Notes: generated by a model not told the origin, from the letters alone. DNA of 64,000 bases from Nilaparvata lugens (GCF_014356525.2 NC_052505.1:17554135-17618134); one strand, 5' to 3'. Positions 22,434 to 34,283 are shown, counted from the stretch's first letter. Made by a program: numbers and translations.

Positions 22434-25400
22434 TTACTGTCTTCCTTCTTTTAGCCGAGTCCTCCATTCTTGTCTGTCCTCCCACTCACCATCTCTCAAA
22501 TTCCTCATTACCATAGCCTCATCCACTTCATCCCTCCAAGACCTTCTTGGTCTTCCTCTCCTCCTCCGCCCCAACGGACTCCAATCTGTCACTATTCCAA
22601 TCCACTTACTGGCACTAGCTCTTCTGGCATGACCATACCACATCAACCTCTTGTCTTCTATGAATTTCATTATATCAGACTCCACCTTCATTCTGTCCCT
22701 GATCACCTCATTCCTCACTTTATCCATTCTGGTCAAAGCACAGCACCTTCTCCAAAACTCCATTTTGACAGCTGTTATTTTACTTCTTGTTTTCTTGTTT
22801 TGTCACCCACATTTCTGCACCATAAGTCATTACACTTCTCACGATGGTATTGAATATCCTGTGCTTAGTTTTCTTATGGATATTTCTACTCCATAAGATT
22901 GGGTGCAACTGCCTTATGCAACTTCTTGTCTGTGCCAATCTGATCTTTATTTCTTCCTCTGTATCGCCACTTTGCGTGATAGTGAACCCAAGGTATTTGA
23001 ATTTTTCTGCTTCTTTTATCTCAGTATTGTCATCAATGGTTAAATTTTGTGTTGAATTCCCATTTGTCTGCAAATACTCCGTCTTGTCTATATTTTATTT
23101 CCAGACCAGCCTTTTCATACTCTTCCTTGAGTTTCCTCATCATAAAGCTTAGGTCTTCCTCATCCTGAGCAATCACAACCTGGTCATCTGCGAAACAAAG
23201 GGTGAAAAGGTTCTCTCCTCTGATGGGTATTCCCATTCCTTGACACTTTCTCTTCCATGTCCGCAAGGTATCTTCTAAGAAGATCTTGAACAGAGTTGGA
23301 GATGAGCTGCAACCCTGCAACAAACCTTTTGATGTTTCAAATGGATGTGTCAAGCTTTTACCAATCCTAATACTAATCCTGTTCCCGTCATATAGTTTCA
23401 TTGTGGCATTGATGAGATATCGAGGTATTTCAAGGTTTTCCATCGCTTTCCAAAGTCTTTTTCGAGGCACAGTATCATAGGCTTTCCTAAGGTCCACAAA
23501 AGCAAGATGCACTGACCTGTTTTTTGCATACTTCTTCTGAATGATCTGCTGCAGAGTATATATATGATCTACGCATGATTTACCCGCCGAAAATCCTGCC
23601 TGCTCACACCCAATCTTCCCTTCTATTTCCTTCTCTAGCATCATTTTCAGAATTTTCCCATACACTCTGGCCATAGCTGGAAGAACGGCAATACCTCTGT
23701 GGTTTTCACACCTATTCCTGTCGCCTTTCTTGAATATAGAAGTCATTTGCGCTGTTTTCCATTCTCCTGGCGCCTCCTCCCCATCAATGACTCTCTGGAA
23801 AAGCACTATCAAGATTCTAAACAACTTTTTAGATCCACACTTGATCAGTTCCGGACTGATGCCACCTGGTCCTGCAGATTTATTGTTTTTTAAAGTTCGT
23901 ATAACCTTCTCCACTTCCTCCTGCAATACTAGAGTCTCTCGCTGTTCCTGATCTTCAGGAATTACACTATCACCAAGAAACTCTCTCCTTGATTCTGTGA
24001 GCAAGTTTTTGTAATATCTCTCCCACTCTGTAGGCTTGATTTTGGTAACAGTGATTTTTTCTCTCCTATTGGTTCGAAGGGTTTTCAATACTCTCCAGGA
24101 TTCTGAGCTTCTTGCACCTCCAATATACTGATCTATTTGTGAACATCGTTTTTCCCATTCATTGTTCATTTCTTGCACTATCAACCTTTTAACCTCTCTA
24201 TTTTTCTCTTTATACTTCTGCAAGTCCTCAACTTTTTTTGTATTCAACCATCTCTCATAAAGCACTTTTTTATTATTCATTTCTTGCTTTGTTATCTCAC
24301 TTAAGTTGTGCTTATACTTCCTTTGACCTCCATCATCCTCTCCCAAGGCCTGCATTGCCGCTTGATGTATGCATTGCTTTATGTGGTTGTAGATTTCTTC
24401 TGGGCTGTCAAACCTGAATAATTCCATTAGTTTTTGGTCCATTCTTCTTTGATACAGATCTTTTATAGTATCATCTTGCAGTAAATCCAACTTATATTTT
24501 CTCGTTCTTTCTTTTGCAGCCCCTGTTTCCGAAACATTAGAAATTTCTCCACTATTGGATTTACAACCATTCCATGGAAATTCTAACTTTGACCAAAGTA
24601 ATTGATGATCCGATCCACATTCTGGCCCTCTTTTAACACGTATATCTTTCACGCATATTGATGTTCTCTGCTTCATTATGATATAGTCTATGATTGTTTT
24701 GAGCTTGCGAGTTGCTTGTGTCCAAGTGAACTTATGGATTTCTTTATGCCTGTAAAAACCATTGAGTATTCTCAACCCTTGTAGTTCACAGAGCTCTATC
24801 AGTTTCTCTCCATTGTCATTTAGGTTGTCCTCTCCAAAGCTGCCAACCACTGAGTCATTAATCCTCTTGCCTGTTCTTCCATTGAAATCACCTGCTAAGA
24901 TGATTTCTTTTCGTTCATTTATTTTTTCAATGTTTACTCTCAGGCATTCGAAAAAATTTTCTTTATCTTGCATTTGACTGTCATCATTAGGACCATATAC
25001 TCCCAGGATTACTATCTCTCTGCCATAAATTTCGAGCTCTACCTCAATTATCCGCTCACTAATTGGATTCCATGACTTAATGAATCTTCTAAGTTTTTTC
25101 TGGATAAGCATACCTATCCCTGCTTTGGCTCTCTGATCTGTATCTACTCCACTCCAAAAAAGCAATGCTTCCTCCACCTCTTCACAACCACTACCCTTCT
25201 TTTTCATTTCGCTAGTCACCAGTATATCTATTTTCATTTTGTGGAATTCTTGAGTGACTTCTAATATTTTATTCTTCCAACCTTGTACATTCCAAGTTCC
25301 CAATATAAGCTTCCTATGTTGCTTTTTCCGTTTTTTGCATGGACTCCCTCGACTAAAATCTTTAAAGAGGTTTCCAATATTTTGAGCATCACTGCCTTCC

Positions 25401-25477
25401 CCCGTATCCGAATGAAGGCTCCCTCTTGTAGAGGTGTGGATTTCCACCCGGGGATAATTTTTGGTTTTGCTACCCAT
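22434..25477 (-). pseudogene. LINE B polyprotein with two frameshifts
   Basis: The main frame (25477 to 23033, 814 codons) starts MGSKTKNYP. It has the endonuclease blocks GTWNVQGW near residue 60, AGDFNGRTGK near 196 and GSDHQLLW near 290. Reverse transcriptase follows (NKSAGPGGISPELIK, FVDLRKAYDTVPRKRLW, FADD at about 23185-23196). A frameshift near 23080 moves reading into the frame 23073-22780 (FKYLGFTITQSG, VMTYGAEMW). A second frameshift near 22775 moves it into 22763-22434, which ends with GRRRRGRPRRSW. Two shifts make it inactive. The class is RTE-like by order and motifs; a Proto2/RTE-X relative is possible. Confidence 0.85.
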
Positions 25478-25538
25478 ATTGTCAACCTTTAAATTTTTGC
25501 CTGTGCTAGGTTGTTAACGCCTAACGCCAGAACCCCCT

Positions 25539-27602
25539 TTAGGAGGACCAGTCTGGCTCTTCTGCTCTTTGTTTCTCACCCACCTTTATAAATGCTGTTT
25601 GAGCAGTATACAGCTCTCTTATGATCCTTCTGTCTCTGTAATCTACTTTGATTGTTTTGAGTGTTTGCATGAGGACATTCCAATTTACCCTATCAAATGC
25701 CTTGAGTAAATCTACAAAAGCAATATACACCTTCTTATTTACTTCGAAACTCTTTTCCACAATGTTCCTTAAACACAATATAGCATCTCTTGTTCCTCTA
25801 TTCCTTCTGAAGCCAAATTGGTCATCTGCTAGGTTTGCATCTATTTTACCTTCAATCCTTTTCAAAATAACGCTAGTTAGTATTTTGGATGTATGCGACA
25901 GAATACTCAGTGTTCTATATTCCTCACATCTTGTTGCATTACTTTTTTTCGGTAACATCACCATCAAGCTTTTCTTAAAATCAAGTGGAACTTTTCCGGT
26001 TATATATATCTCATTCAAAAGGGTAAGTAGAACGTTTCTCATCTCTTCATTGAGCGCTTGCAGAAGTTCAGCAGGAATATCATCTACTCCATAAGCTTTC
26101 TTTGACTTGAGATCATGTAACGCTTTTTCCATTTCTGGAAAAGCAATCGGTGGTCCCAACTCATCAAAAGGTACATCGTCCTCGTTTTCTACTCCCTCAA
26201 AGCATTCTGCATCACCATAGAGCCTTTCTACATATTGTTTCCATCTATCTGCCACCTCATCATTGTCCATAAGAATTTTCATGTCACTCGATTTAATAAT
26301 GTTGCTTCTTACTGTCCGCTTGCCAAACATCTTCCTAATTAGATTATTAGATTTTTCAACGTTTCCTCTTTCAAAGTTGTTATCTATTTCATTGCAGCAT
26401 CGATCAAGCCATTCTACTTTATCTTTTTCAGCATGTCTATTTACAAGATTTCTTACTCTATTATACTCACTCCTATTTCCTTCTCTTTTGTGTTTCCGTC
26501 TCAATTCCATCAGATCTATGGTATCTTCACTAATCCAAGGGCTTCTTGGTTGCACCCTCTCACAGCCTAATGTTTCTTTGGCAGACGTCAAAATTGAATT
26601 TTTCAAATGTTCCCACTGATTATGTGTGTCTAGCACTGGCTGGTCTACTTGACTTAATCTTTGTTTGATCGTGCTATTGTATTTATCAGCATTTTCTTGT
26701 ATCTTCAATTTTTCTACCGCCCATTTTCCTGTAGCTGGATTTAGTCTAAATGTCTTTTTTCCACCTTGTAACTTCAAGTCCATCACTACGGGATTGTGAT
26801 CACTACAAATATCAGCACCGGGATAGGTTTTGCATTGTTGTATGTACCGTTTGTGTTTTATCTTAACAATGATGTAATCTATTTGATATCTTGCTATATC
26901 TCCTGGCTGAATCCACGTGTAACGACGTCGCATAGGCTGCTTAAAAAGTGTGTTGGCAATAACAAAATTTTTCTCCATGCAAAAATCTATAAACCTCTGT
27001 CCACGCTCATTCCTATTTCCCAATCCATATTTTCCAATCACCTCCTCATCACTTCCCTCACCCACAACTGCATTCCAATCACCAAGGATAACTAAGGTTT
27101 CACTATCTTTCACATGGCTCAATACTTCATCTATTTGCTCATATACTTCCTCTAATTCTTCGTTGCTGTATCCAAATGTTGGCATGTATATTTGCATAAT
27201 GGCTATATGTTCTCCTTCACGCTCAAACTTGACCAACATTATTCTATCATTGAACAACATGTAGCTTTTCACACTTCTTCCCCATTTCTTGTCCAATACC
27301 ATTCCGACTCCTGTTGTACTGATTTTGTCACCTGAGAAGATAATTCTGTAGTCTCCACTCCAAAAGTCTCCCTCGTCCTTCCATTTAATCTCACTCATCC
27401 CAATGACATTGACATTCAGTCGTTTCATTTCAAGTTTCACATTCTCTAATTTTCCACAGACACCCAATGATCTTACATTCCAAGTAGCAACTCTAAAGAT
27501 CTTCTTGTTTCTGGTGATTCCATTTGATGCTGTCCCCGCCCGGAGATCCGAATGGGGGATTATTTTAACTCCGGAATATTTAGTAACAGATGGACTCATC
27601 AT
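25539..27602 (-). pseudogene. LINE A, N-terminal part: endonuclease and start of reverse transcriptase
   Basis: This 687-codon frame encodes the apurinic/apyrimidinic-type endonuclease (ATWNVRSLG near residue 39, MSEIKW near 70, LGDWNAVVG near 178, SDHNPVV near 270). The first reverse transcriptase blocks follow (KAYGVDDIPAELLQ, then FVDLLKAFDRVNW). It would nick the target DNA and prime cDNA synthesis there. The true LINE A frame stops at about 25565; the last ~9 residues are read from inserted LINE B. The frame continues in 21476-22380. The start codon at 27602 gives full-length endonuclease coverage. There is no frameshift within this half, so the element was probably active until it was split. 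Confidence 0.85.
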
Positions 27603-27833
27603 GCTAATTTAGCTGCTATGAGAATATCCATGAGGATCTTTAATGCAGTGGTTTTCTCCTTTGCCTTCTGCATCCTAACGCCGTTGACCATCTTTCGTGG
27701 TTCTTCCGTCTGCTAGGGCATTTTCATACCCCAAGGGCCATAGGGAGCCCACCTTTCATCCGCTCATCCACCCTAAGCTGTTGGGACTTGATGAAAGTCT
27801 CCTCCTTATCCCGGGAGATATTTCGGCACCTTA

Positions 27834-27970
27834 AGAATCTAATATATGATTGGTGAAAAAGATTTAAAAAATACCAGCTGATCTTTTCCACCAATCATGT
27901 ATTAGATTGTAGGCCTATGCTGCGACGTTGCAATATCGTAGGCCAGAGCCTTGTATTAGAGGTGGCTATG
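27834..27970. mobile_element. MITE M1 copy 2, right half
   Basis: It starts with the repeated target word AGAATCTAATAT, includes ATACCAGCTGATC, and ends TTGTATTAGAGGTGGCTATG. It belongs to the copy that begins at 21397, split by the LINE at 21468-27833. Confidence 0.85.
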
Positions 27971-27977
27971 GTATTAT

Positions 27978-28540
27978 CCATTCCCAGGAATGGATCAAGT
28001 CAATAATAATATAGTGAAATCTCACTTTAATCTATCGTTAATGATTGAAAGATTAACATTGAAGTTATACAGAGTTCTGACTATTTAAAGTGGACTGATC
28101 ACCATATTGAAAATCAGCTTTGGAATTCATGAGCAATCATGAAATTGAAATTGAAATTGAAATTGCTTTATTGTCTCTTCAAAATAGATACATAATTTAC
28201 ATACACTATATTATTATCGACAATAAAGTTCAATAACATATTGTCATTATAGTGAGATTATCTTTATTAAGTCAGTCAGAATGATAGGACGGCATAGTTG
28301 TCAATATTCTTCATCCACAGCCTTCTATAGTAGATAAATGTGATTCGACTCATTCCAGTATCATGATATGAAATATCATAATATTTGTTAATGTAAGAAA
28401 ATTATATTATTTGTAATTATAAAATTATATTTCATATATCATAATATTTTGTTGATTCTTGTTGATTGTGATCAATATTATTATATGATTTTCATCTAGA
28501 AGATACTTTGATAATGAATTTTCATAATAGAGATTTGATA
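27978..28540. other. AT-rich stretch with a LINE-type tail
   Basis: No gene. At about 28133-28180 GAAATTGAAATTGAAATTG precedes CTTTATTGTCTC. On the minus strand this reads as an AATAAAGCAATTTCAATTTC tail, typical of arthropod CR1/Jockey-like LINE 3' ends. The rest is unremarkable. Confidence 0.5.
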
Positions 28541-28548
28541 TTTTAGAG

Positions 28549-29407
28549 CAATGGTCGCCAAAATTATGAGCTTGTGAGCTAAAATAGCATTCATAAATCT
28601 TCTAGTGTGCTACCAACGAATATTAGACTGAAGAATGTACGGTACGCGAAATTAAATTTTCACACTTTTATTGCCTATAAAGATACATTTCTAGTGTTGA
28701 AATCTACTTATCTCATATCAAAAAGTAGAACAAAAGTTGAAATGTACATTTCAATGAGAGCAGTGGAACTATTTTTGGTCATCAAGTATTTTCTTGACGT
28801 TTGGAGTGTACGTTGTAGCCGCCATTCTGATGCAGTTGTCCAAATGTTCATCAGTCAGTCTGTTCCTATATCGATTTTTCATGAATTTCACACTCGAAAA
28901 AGATGCTTTACACAAGTAGGTAGAGCTGAACATAGCTTTCAACCTCAATGCAACTTTAAAAATATTTGGATATTTTTCTTTGGGGACTTGAGGCCAAATA
29001 TTTCCAGTTGTGGAGAGCGATCTATGAGACAGATCATTTTGAAAATCCAAAAATTCCATTTCAACTGAAGCCTGATATCCACCAAAATGTTTTATAACAC
29101 AAGCTGCAAAATCTTCTGCATAGATCTCTACAAAAGAGAGTCGATTAATTTTACCATATTTGATATGCTTTTAAAATCTTGAAATCGTTGATCAAACTGT
29201 AGTCTCAAGTCTGAAAGAATTGTAACGTATTCTTGGTTATTGCTGCGGTGCTGTGGAGGATTTTTCTTGTCATTAATTTTCTTCAGACTGGAAAAGTGTA
29301 TTATATTCAAACTGGACTACATTATTTTGCACGAACGTTTCTGTGAGCTACCAAAAACTACTCCACGAGCTACCGGTAGCTCAGGATCGACTGTTTGGCG
29401 ACCACTG
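28549..29407 (-). mobile_element. Internally deleted hAT transposon
   Basis: The ends CAATGGTCGCCAAA and TTTGGCGACCACTG are inverted repeats. They are flanked by TTTTAGAG (28541-28548) and TTCTAGAG (29408-29415), an 8-bp duplication with one change, as expected of hAT. The interior retains only the last part of a transposase on the minus strand. Confidence 0.82.
28769..29310 (-). pseudogene. hAT transposase C-terminal fragment
   Basis: Two adjacent minus-strand frames (29310-29128 and 29059-28769) belong to one protein. The first has FSSLKKIND and LSDLRLQFDQRFQDF. The second has YPNIFKVALRLKAMFSSTY, then ASFSSVKFMKNRYRNRLTDE and LDNCIRMA. This is the C-terminal dimerisation domain of hAT transposases of the kind found in ZBED5/SCAND3-like and GTF2IRD2-like proteins. 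The linking sequence between them has a disrupted frame. The N-terminal BED finger and most of the catalytic core are missing, so it cannot transpose. Confidence 0.82.
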
Positions 29408-29415
29408 TTCTAGAG

Positions 29416-29719
29416 GCTCATCTTATTTCTTCAAAGCCTACAAAAATTTTGGCAACAGTACGAAGTTGGAAAAGGATGCAGCTATCTACCATGTCCAATG
29501 TCAGACAAGGTTAGCAAACCAATGTTGATCAGATGCTGACTTACAGCGTGAATCTCCTATAGAACATATAAGAGCAATATGAAAGGGGAATAATCAATGC
29601 TATCCAAGTTAGCCTGGAATATCTTACAAGCAGCAATTGTTCAACTTACAATCCCTTACAAGCTGTTCAGCAGTCAAGCTATTTGCTGAGAGAATTAGGT
29701 TGCTCCTTGAATTATTGGA
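29416..29719. other. Stretch without a gene
   Basis: No supported frame or repeat. The last bases of this flank run directly into the ACCTTG target duplication of the long-TIR element. Confidence 0.5.
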
Positions 29720-29725
29720 CCTTGA
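29720..29725. repeat. 6-bp target duplication, left (ACCTTG)
   Basis: Direct repeat of 38846-38851, immediately outside the terminal AGTAGCTTAG of the long-TIR element. Confidence 0.85.
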
Positions 29726-29960
29726 GTAGCTTAGATTAGTGGGGACTGGGAAGAATTTTTGCGCAATCCGCGAGAAATAAGGAAAAAATTTTGCGCAAAT
29801 CCCCCTCCCCCTCCCCCCTCCCCCTCTGCGCATGCGCAAACTCCCCCCTCTCCTCCCCCCTTTCCTCCCCCTTTCCTCCCCCCTCTCCTCCCCCCTTTCC
29901 TCCCCCTCTCCTCCCCCTTTCCTCCCCCTCTCCTCCCCTCTCCCTCTCCTTCTCCCTCTC
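29726..29960. repeat. Outer left inverted arm
   Basis: The first ~85 bp match the right arm practically without change. They contain TTTTTGCGCAATCCGCG and TTTTGCGCAAAT. A C/T-rich run and the perfect palindrome TGCGCATGCGCA at 29827-29838 follow. The arm is interrupted by a LINE near 29960 and resumes at about 33547. Confidence 0.88.
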
Positions 29961-30002
29961 CCTGACTCTCATTGACACGTCAGCTCGCTCGCCCTCAAGT
30001 AG

Positions 30003-30806
30003 GTATGATTATTTCAATAATAGTAATAATGACGCAGGTATGTTTCTAGCAAATGAGCTCCACTCTTTCAAAAAACTTTTCAAGGCTGCTCACCTTAACG
30101 TACAATCCCTCAGCTGCCACATTGATGAACTCAGAGCAATCTTCCGTTTTCAGGACTTCAATATAATCGGAATTTCTGAATCATTCTTGAAGCCTAGTAT
30201 TTCATCAAATTTTGTTGCATTGCCTGGATATAATCTTTTCCGGAATGATAGATTAAATAAAGCTTGTGGGGGTGTAGCAATTTATGTGAAAGATGGTATC
30301 AAAACAAAAGTTTTAATCACATCTAAACAAGAGTATTGTTCCAGACCAGAGTTTATGCTACTTGAATTATCCTTATCTAGTAATGATAAATTACTCGTTG
30401 GTATCTGTTATCGCCCACCAAAAATAGGTCATTTCACAGATTTCGAAAATGCCTTGCTTTCTCTTATGCCTTGTTATAACCGTATACTAGTTATGGGGGA
30501 TATGAACACCGACTTGAACATGACGAATCGTAACTTTGACTACTTTCAACTGACTACAATTTTCCAATGCCTAAACATGACTATTTTACCCCTCGATCCA
30601 ACTCATCATACTAATGAATCAGACACACTCATTGACCTTCTCATTGTTAGTGATCCCAATGAGGTTGTTCAAGCAGGCCAAATCTCAGTCCCAGCTATTT
30701 CTAGACATGATTTGATCTACTGTGTACTTTCCCATAAGATACCCAAGCCAGAACAGAAAATTATCACTTATAGAGACTTCAAAACTTTGATGAAGCCGCC
30801 TTCCTG
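30003..30806 (+). pseudogene. LINE C endonuclease half
   Basis: From about residue 87 of the open frame the sequence reads KAAHLNVQSLSCHIDELRA, IIGISESFL, GGVAIYVKDG, VMGDMNTDLN and SRHDLIYC. These are the ordered blocks of a LINE apurinic-type endonuclease. The frame can be extended upstream to 29791 only through the C/T repeat of the host arm, which gives a meaningless Pro/Ser/Leu stretch. It ends at 30807, where a one-base shift near 30784 breaks the link with the reverse transcriptase half. Confidence 0.82.
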
Positions 30807-30812
30807 ACTGAT

Positions 30813-32906
30813 GTGGCTCAGACTCCATGGCATCAAATTGAAGCATTACCCTCAGTTGATGACATGGTCAAGACTTTCGAGAATTGGACTTTGACTTTGT
30901 ATGACAAACATGCACCTTATGTGACAAGGAGGATTAATAGAAAACGACGAGTACCGTGGATGACTGAAGACATACTTAAGATGATGGGACGTAGAGACAA
31001 AGCACATAGAAAATTTAAAAAGACATTTGACTTGGACAGTTTGATAGAGTATAGGAGCCTTAGAAATAGGGTTAAACAGGAATTACGGAACTCAAAGATT
31101 AGGTACTTGAATTCGTTTATGACAAACAATAGACAAGACTCTAAATCACTTTGGCAGGGAATAAAAGAATTCGGGCTTGGCAAACAGAAATCAAATCCAC
31201 AAATTGACTTACCATTGAATAATATAAATGACTATTTCGTTTCACACTTTAACCAACGCGACGAAATTGTCATTGCTAATCATATAGATGATCTTGAAGA
31301 GCAGGTTACAAACTTAGATTTACCAATCACTGATCAATTTCATTTCCATCCAATCTCAGATGAAGACACTTTCAGAGCAATTCAACGTATTCATAGTAAT
31401 GCTATGGGTGTAGACAAAATTCCTATTAAATTTATCAAGAAGATGTTATTTGCTGTTTTACCAACCATTACATACATTTTCAACAAGTCACTTGAAGAAG
31501 GCATTTTCCCTGAAAACTGGAAGTTTGCTCTGGTTCGCCCTCTAAATAAAGTTCCATCACCCAATAAAGTTGAGGATTTTAGACCAATCAGTATTTTACC
31601 TGCATTGTCCAAAGTGCTAGAAAGACTCATTCATGCTCAAGTTGTAAAATTTCTAGACAACAATAGTAAGCTTCATAACTTTCAATCAGGCTTTAGAAAA
31701 TTCCATTCAACTGAGACAGCTCTGCTTCGTGTCACTGATGATATAAGGTTAGCTATGGACCAAAGAAAATGCACCATCCTCACCCTATTTGATTTTTCTA
31801 AAGCATTCGATACTGTTGATCATACAGTCCTTCTGAATAAGTTGGCTATTCTTGGTTTCAGTCACAACTCGTTAGTTTGGTTTAAATCCTATCTATTAGG
31901 TAGGAAACAATGTGTATCTGTCGGTGACAAAAAGTCAACTTGGAAAAACGTTATACATGGAGTACCACAAGGTTCAATTTTAGGCCCTCTCCTCTTCACT
32001 TTGTATGCTAATGACCTTTCTTCCATTATCAAATTCTCCAGTTTCCATACTTATGCAGACGACCTTCAAATCTATTTAAGCTGTCCCATAACAAAAATTA
32101 ATGAAACAGTTGGAATAATGAATCAGGATATCAATTCGATAGTGGAATGGACAAAGAAAAATGGCCTTAAGCTTAATCCCATCAAAACACAACCCATTAT
32201 AATTGGATATTCTCGTCTTATAAACAATATTGACCTTGAATCGATTCACAAAATTAGTGTAGACGGTAATGACATTCCTTACTGTAGCTCAGTTAAAAAT
32301 TTAGGCATTATTATGAATAATACTCTTGACTGGTCAGAACAAGTGAACAAAACTTGTAAAAAGGTATTCTCAGCCATGCATGCATTGAAGAAAATGCACG
32401 ATATCCTCCCTAGAAACATTAAATTATTATTGGTTCAATCTCTCATCTTCCCACATTTAATGTATTGTAATTCTGTTCTTAATGATATGCAAGTCACTCT
32501 GAATGATAAACTACAGCGTTGCCAAAATTATTGTCTACGTTTCGTCTACTCTCTCCAACGCCATGATCATATCACCCCAGCCCACATTGCTAGTTCAACA
32601 TTAAAGCTTCCCGATCAGAGGCTTTTTCGAATAGTCAAGCTTGTTAGAGATATCTTGAAATACGGTAATCCGAACTATTTTAAAGATGATTTCAAATTTG
32701 TCTCTGAAGGTAGGAGGATAGATGCTTCACATACTAGAACCGGAGAAAGTACTTTAAGGATACCCAATCATCGAACTACTATTTTCACAAAATCCTTCTT
32801 AGTCAGTGCCTGTCGTGCATGGAATACACTTCCTGTTTCTATCAGGTCTATCGAGAGCCGAGCGAGCTTCAACCTGACTTTAAAAAACATATTTTGGAAC
32901 AAATGA
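30813..32906 (+). pseudogene. LINE C reverse transcriptase half
   Basis: This 697-codon frame continues the polyprotein after a one-base frameshift. The true junction is DFK / FDEAAFLTDVAQ around 30780-30815. It has the reverse transcriptase blocks NAMGVDKIPIKFIKK, DFRPISILP, FDFSKAFDTVDH, GVPQGSILGPLLF and the catalytic YADD at about 32052-32063, followed by VKNLGIIM and a C-terminal domain ending in RSIESRASFNL. Block style places it in the CR1/L2/Daphne part of the Jockey superfamily. With one frameshift and almost no other damage, it looks recent. Confidence 0.85.
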
Positions 32907-33546
32907 CTGAAACTGTCCGGCCCTAGAACGATCACATGACAACCATCCCTCACCCATTCCACCAATATAAACCTTTAAACCATGTTATAGAACGAATTGT
33001 ATATATATATATATATATTATATAAACTCATGTTATTTCAATTATCCACTGCATACTGCTGTATATTACTGAAATTTGATAACCCTGATCTACTTTCAGC
33101 CTACTCCATTTTATTAATCAATTATTTGATCTTATCTACCTATATAATTATTTTACTTTATCAATTTTTTGTTTTTTTCTCTTCAATATTCATATTGATT
33201 AAAACTTTTACAATATTTCCATTAATAAATAAATCCTTAGTTTAAATAACGAAATTAACGTTTTGGAAGAGAGTTAGTGGGGAGGATATTTTTAATATTC
33301 TTCCCAAAGAATGGACATTGATATGTCCAAAGCTCCGCCAATTTATGTAGATGCATAACAATATGATTATTATCTATAGTTATTATATTACAAATTGCTT
33401 TTTCATATCATATACAGTTCAATAGTTATTTTCTTAGTCTATATTATGTAAATTCATCTATAACTTTGCTGTATTGTAAGCTATTGTATATAAGTGTATA
33501 AGCCAGTATATAATTGTAATCTACATAAATAAAGTACTCAATCAAT
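32907..33546 (+). other. LINE C 3' untranslated region
   Basis: AT-rich, with a (TA)n run near 33000-33018. From about 33262 to 33546 it is shared with the truncated minus-strand copy at 47374-47664, and it closes with (CAAT)n. Confidence 0.8.
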
Positions 33547-33790
33547 CCCTCTCCTTCTCCTTCTCCCTCTCCTTCTCCCTCTCCTTCTCCCTCTCCCTCT
33601 CCCTCTCCCTCTCCTTCTCCCTCTCCCTCACCCCTCTCCCAGTGAGGACGAGGGGGAGGAAGAGAGACAGTGAGGGAAAAAATAATTTCCCTTTTTCCCT
33701 TTTCTACTGACAGATTAAAGTGAATCCATCTTTCTACTGTCAAATTAAAGTGAATCCATATTTCTACTGTCAAATTAAAGTGACTCCATC
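33547..33790. repeat. Left inverted arm, resumed after LINE C
   Basis: CTCCTTCTCCCTCTCC repeats are followed by CCAGTGAGGACGAGGGGGAG and TACTGACAGATTAAAGTGAA units. These mirror 38380-38540 of the right arm. Confidence 0.85.
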
Positions 33791-33798
33791 TAATGTTA

Positions 33799-34115
33799 TA
33801 CTGACAGTGAGAGTCAACCTTGGAAGATATGCTCAAATTATTCTCTCAGTCAGATCTTAAGTCAGCATCATGAATCTCTAAGAACCCAATTCAACTTATA
33901 CTGACAGATTAAATTCCAGTCTAGTATAGATAAGAAACTCTTTTGTAGATGTGCTAAATACTGACAGTGAGAGTCAACCTTGGAAGATATGCTCAAATTA
34001 TTCTCTCAGTCAGATCTTAAGTCAGCATCATGAAGCTCTAAGAACCCAATTCAACTTATACTGACAGATTAAATTCCAGTCTAGATAAGAAACTCTATTG
34101 TAGATGTGCTAAAAC
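33799..34115. repeat. Two tandem ~160-bp units inside the left arm
   Basis: TACTGACAGTGAGAGTCAAC begins at about 33799 and again at about 33958. Both units contain GAAGATATGCTCAAATTATT and CTTAAGTCAGCATCATGAA. The right arm lacks them, so the arms have become asymmetric by local duplication or deletion. Confidence 0.8.
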
Positions 34116-34283
34116 CCTATTACTCTTTTAAGTTTCTCGTTCTAGAGTTAGTTGCAAGGATCTTTAAATGCAAGGATATTACTTTAAATGCAACCCTAAA
34201 ATCTTTAAATGCAAAGTGAATCCATCTTTATACTGAGTGAATACATCTTTATACTGTAAAATTAAAGTGAATGCTAGATGAGT

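Larger units (their letters stand above)
22390..25564 (-). mobile_element. RTE-like LINE B nested in LINE A
   Basis: The 5' end lies near 25564 (CAGAAGAGCCAGACTGG on the minus strand), and the 3' end is a (TA)n run at 22391-22414. The host frame of LINE A resumes on both sides. The flanking words CTCTTTTTT (22381-22389) and CTCTTTGTT (25565-25573) are a likely 9-bp target duplication with one difference. It is 3.2 kb long and close to full length. Confidence 0.85.
21468..27833 (-). mobile_element. RTE-like LINE A, itself interrupted by LINE B
   Basis: The element is bounded by a perfect 12-bp target duplication AGAATCTAATAT (21456-21467 and 27834-27845) inside MITE M1. Its 5' end is near 27833. 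A ~230-bp leader precedes the start codon at 27602, and only ~10 bp follows the stop at 21476. Removing LINE B (22390-25564) joins an endonuclease-reverse transcriptase frame, so it was close to full length before interruption. The single ORF, short 3' end and apurinic-type endonuclease fit the RTE group. Confidence 0.88.
29962..33546 (+). mobile_element. CR1/L2/Daphne-like LINE C inserted in the left arm
   Basis: It starts within the C/T-rich run of the arm and ends with AATAAAGTACTCAATCAATC, after which the C/T-rich run continues. It carries an endonuclease-reverse transcriptase polyprotein but no separate first ORF, so it is probably 5'-truncated. A shorter copy of its last ~285 bp lies on the minus strand at 47374-47664 and has a longer (ATTG)n tail. 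The target duplication cannot be defined inside the simple repeat. Confidence 0.85.

Noticed and set aside
25648..27612. Plus-strand frames of 99-148 codons across LINE A
   Set aside because: Shadow frames antisense to the LINE polyprotein.
29791..30002. N-terminal extension of the LINE C endonuclease frame
   Set aside because: The first ~70 codons are read from the pyrimidine-rich host arm; the LINE begins only near 29962.
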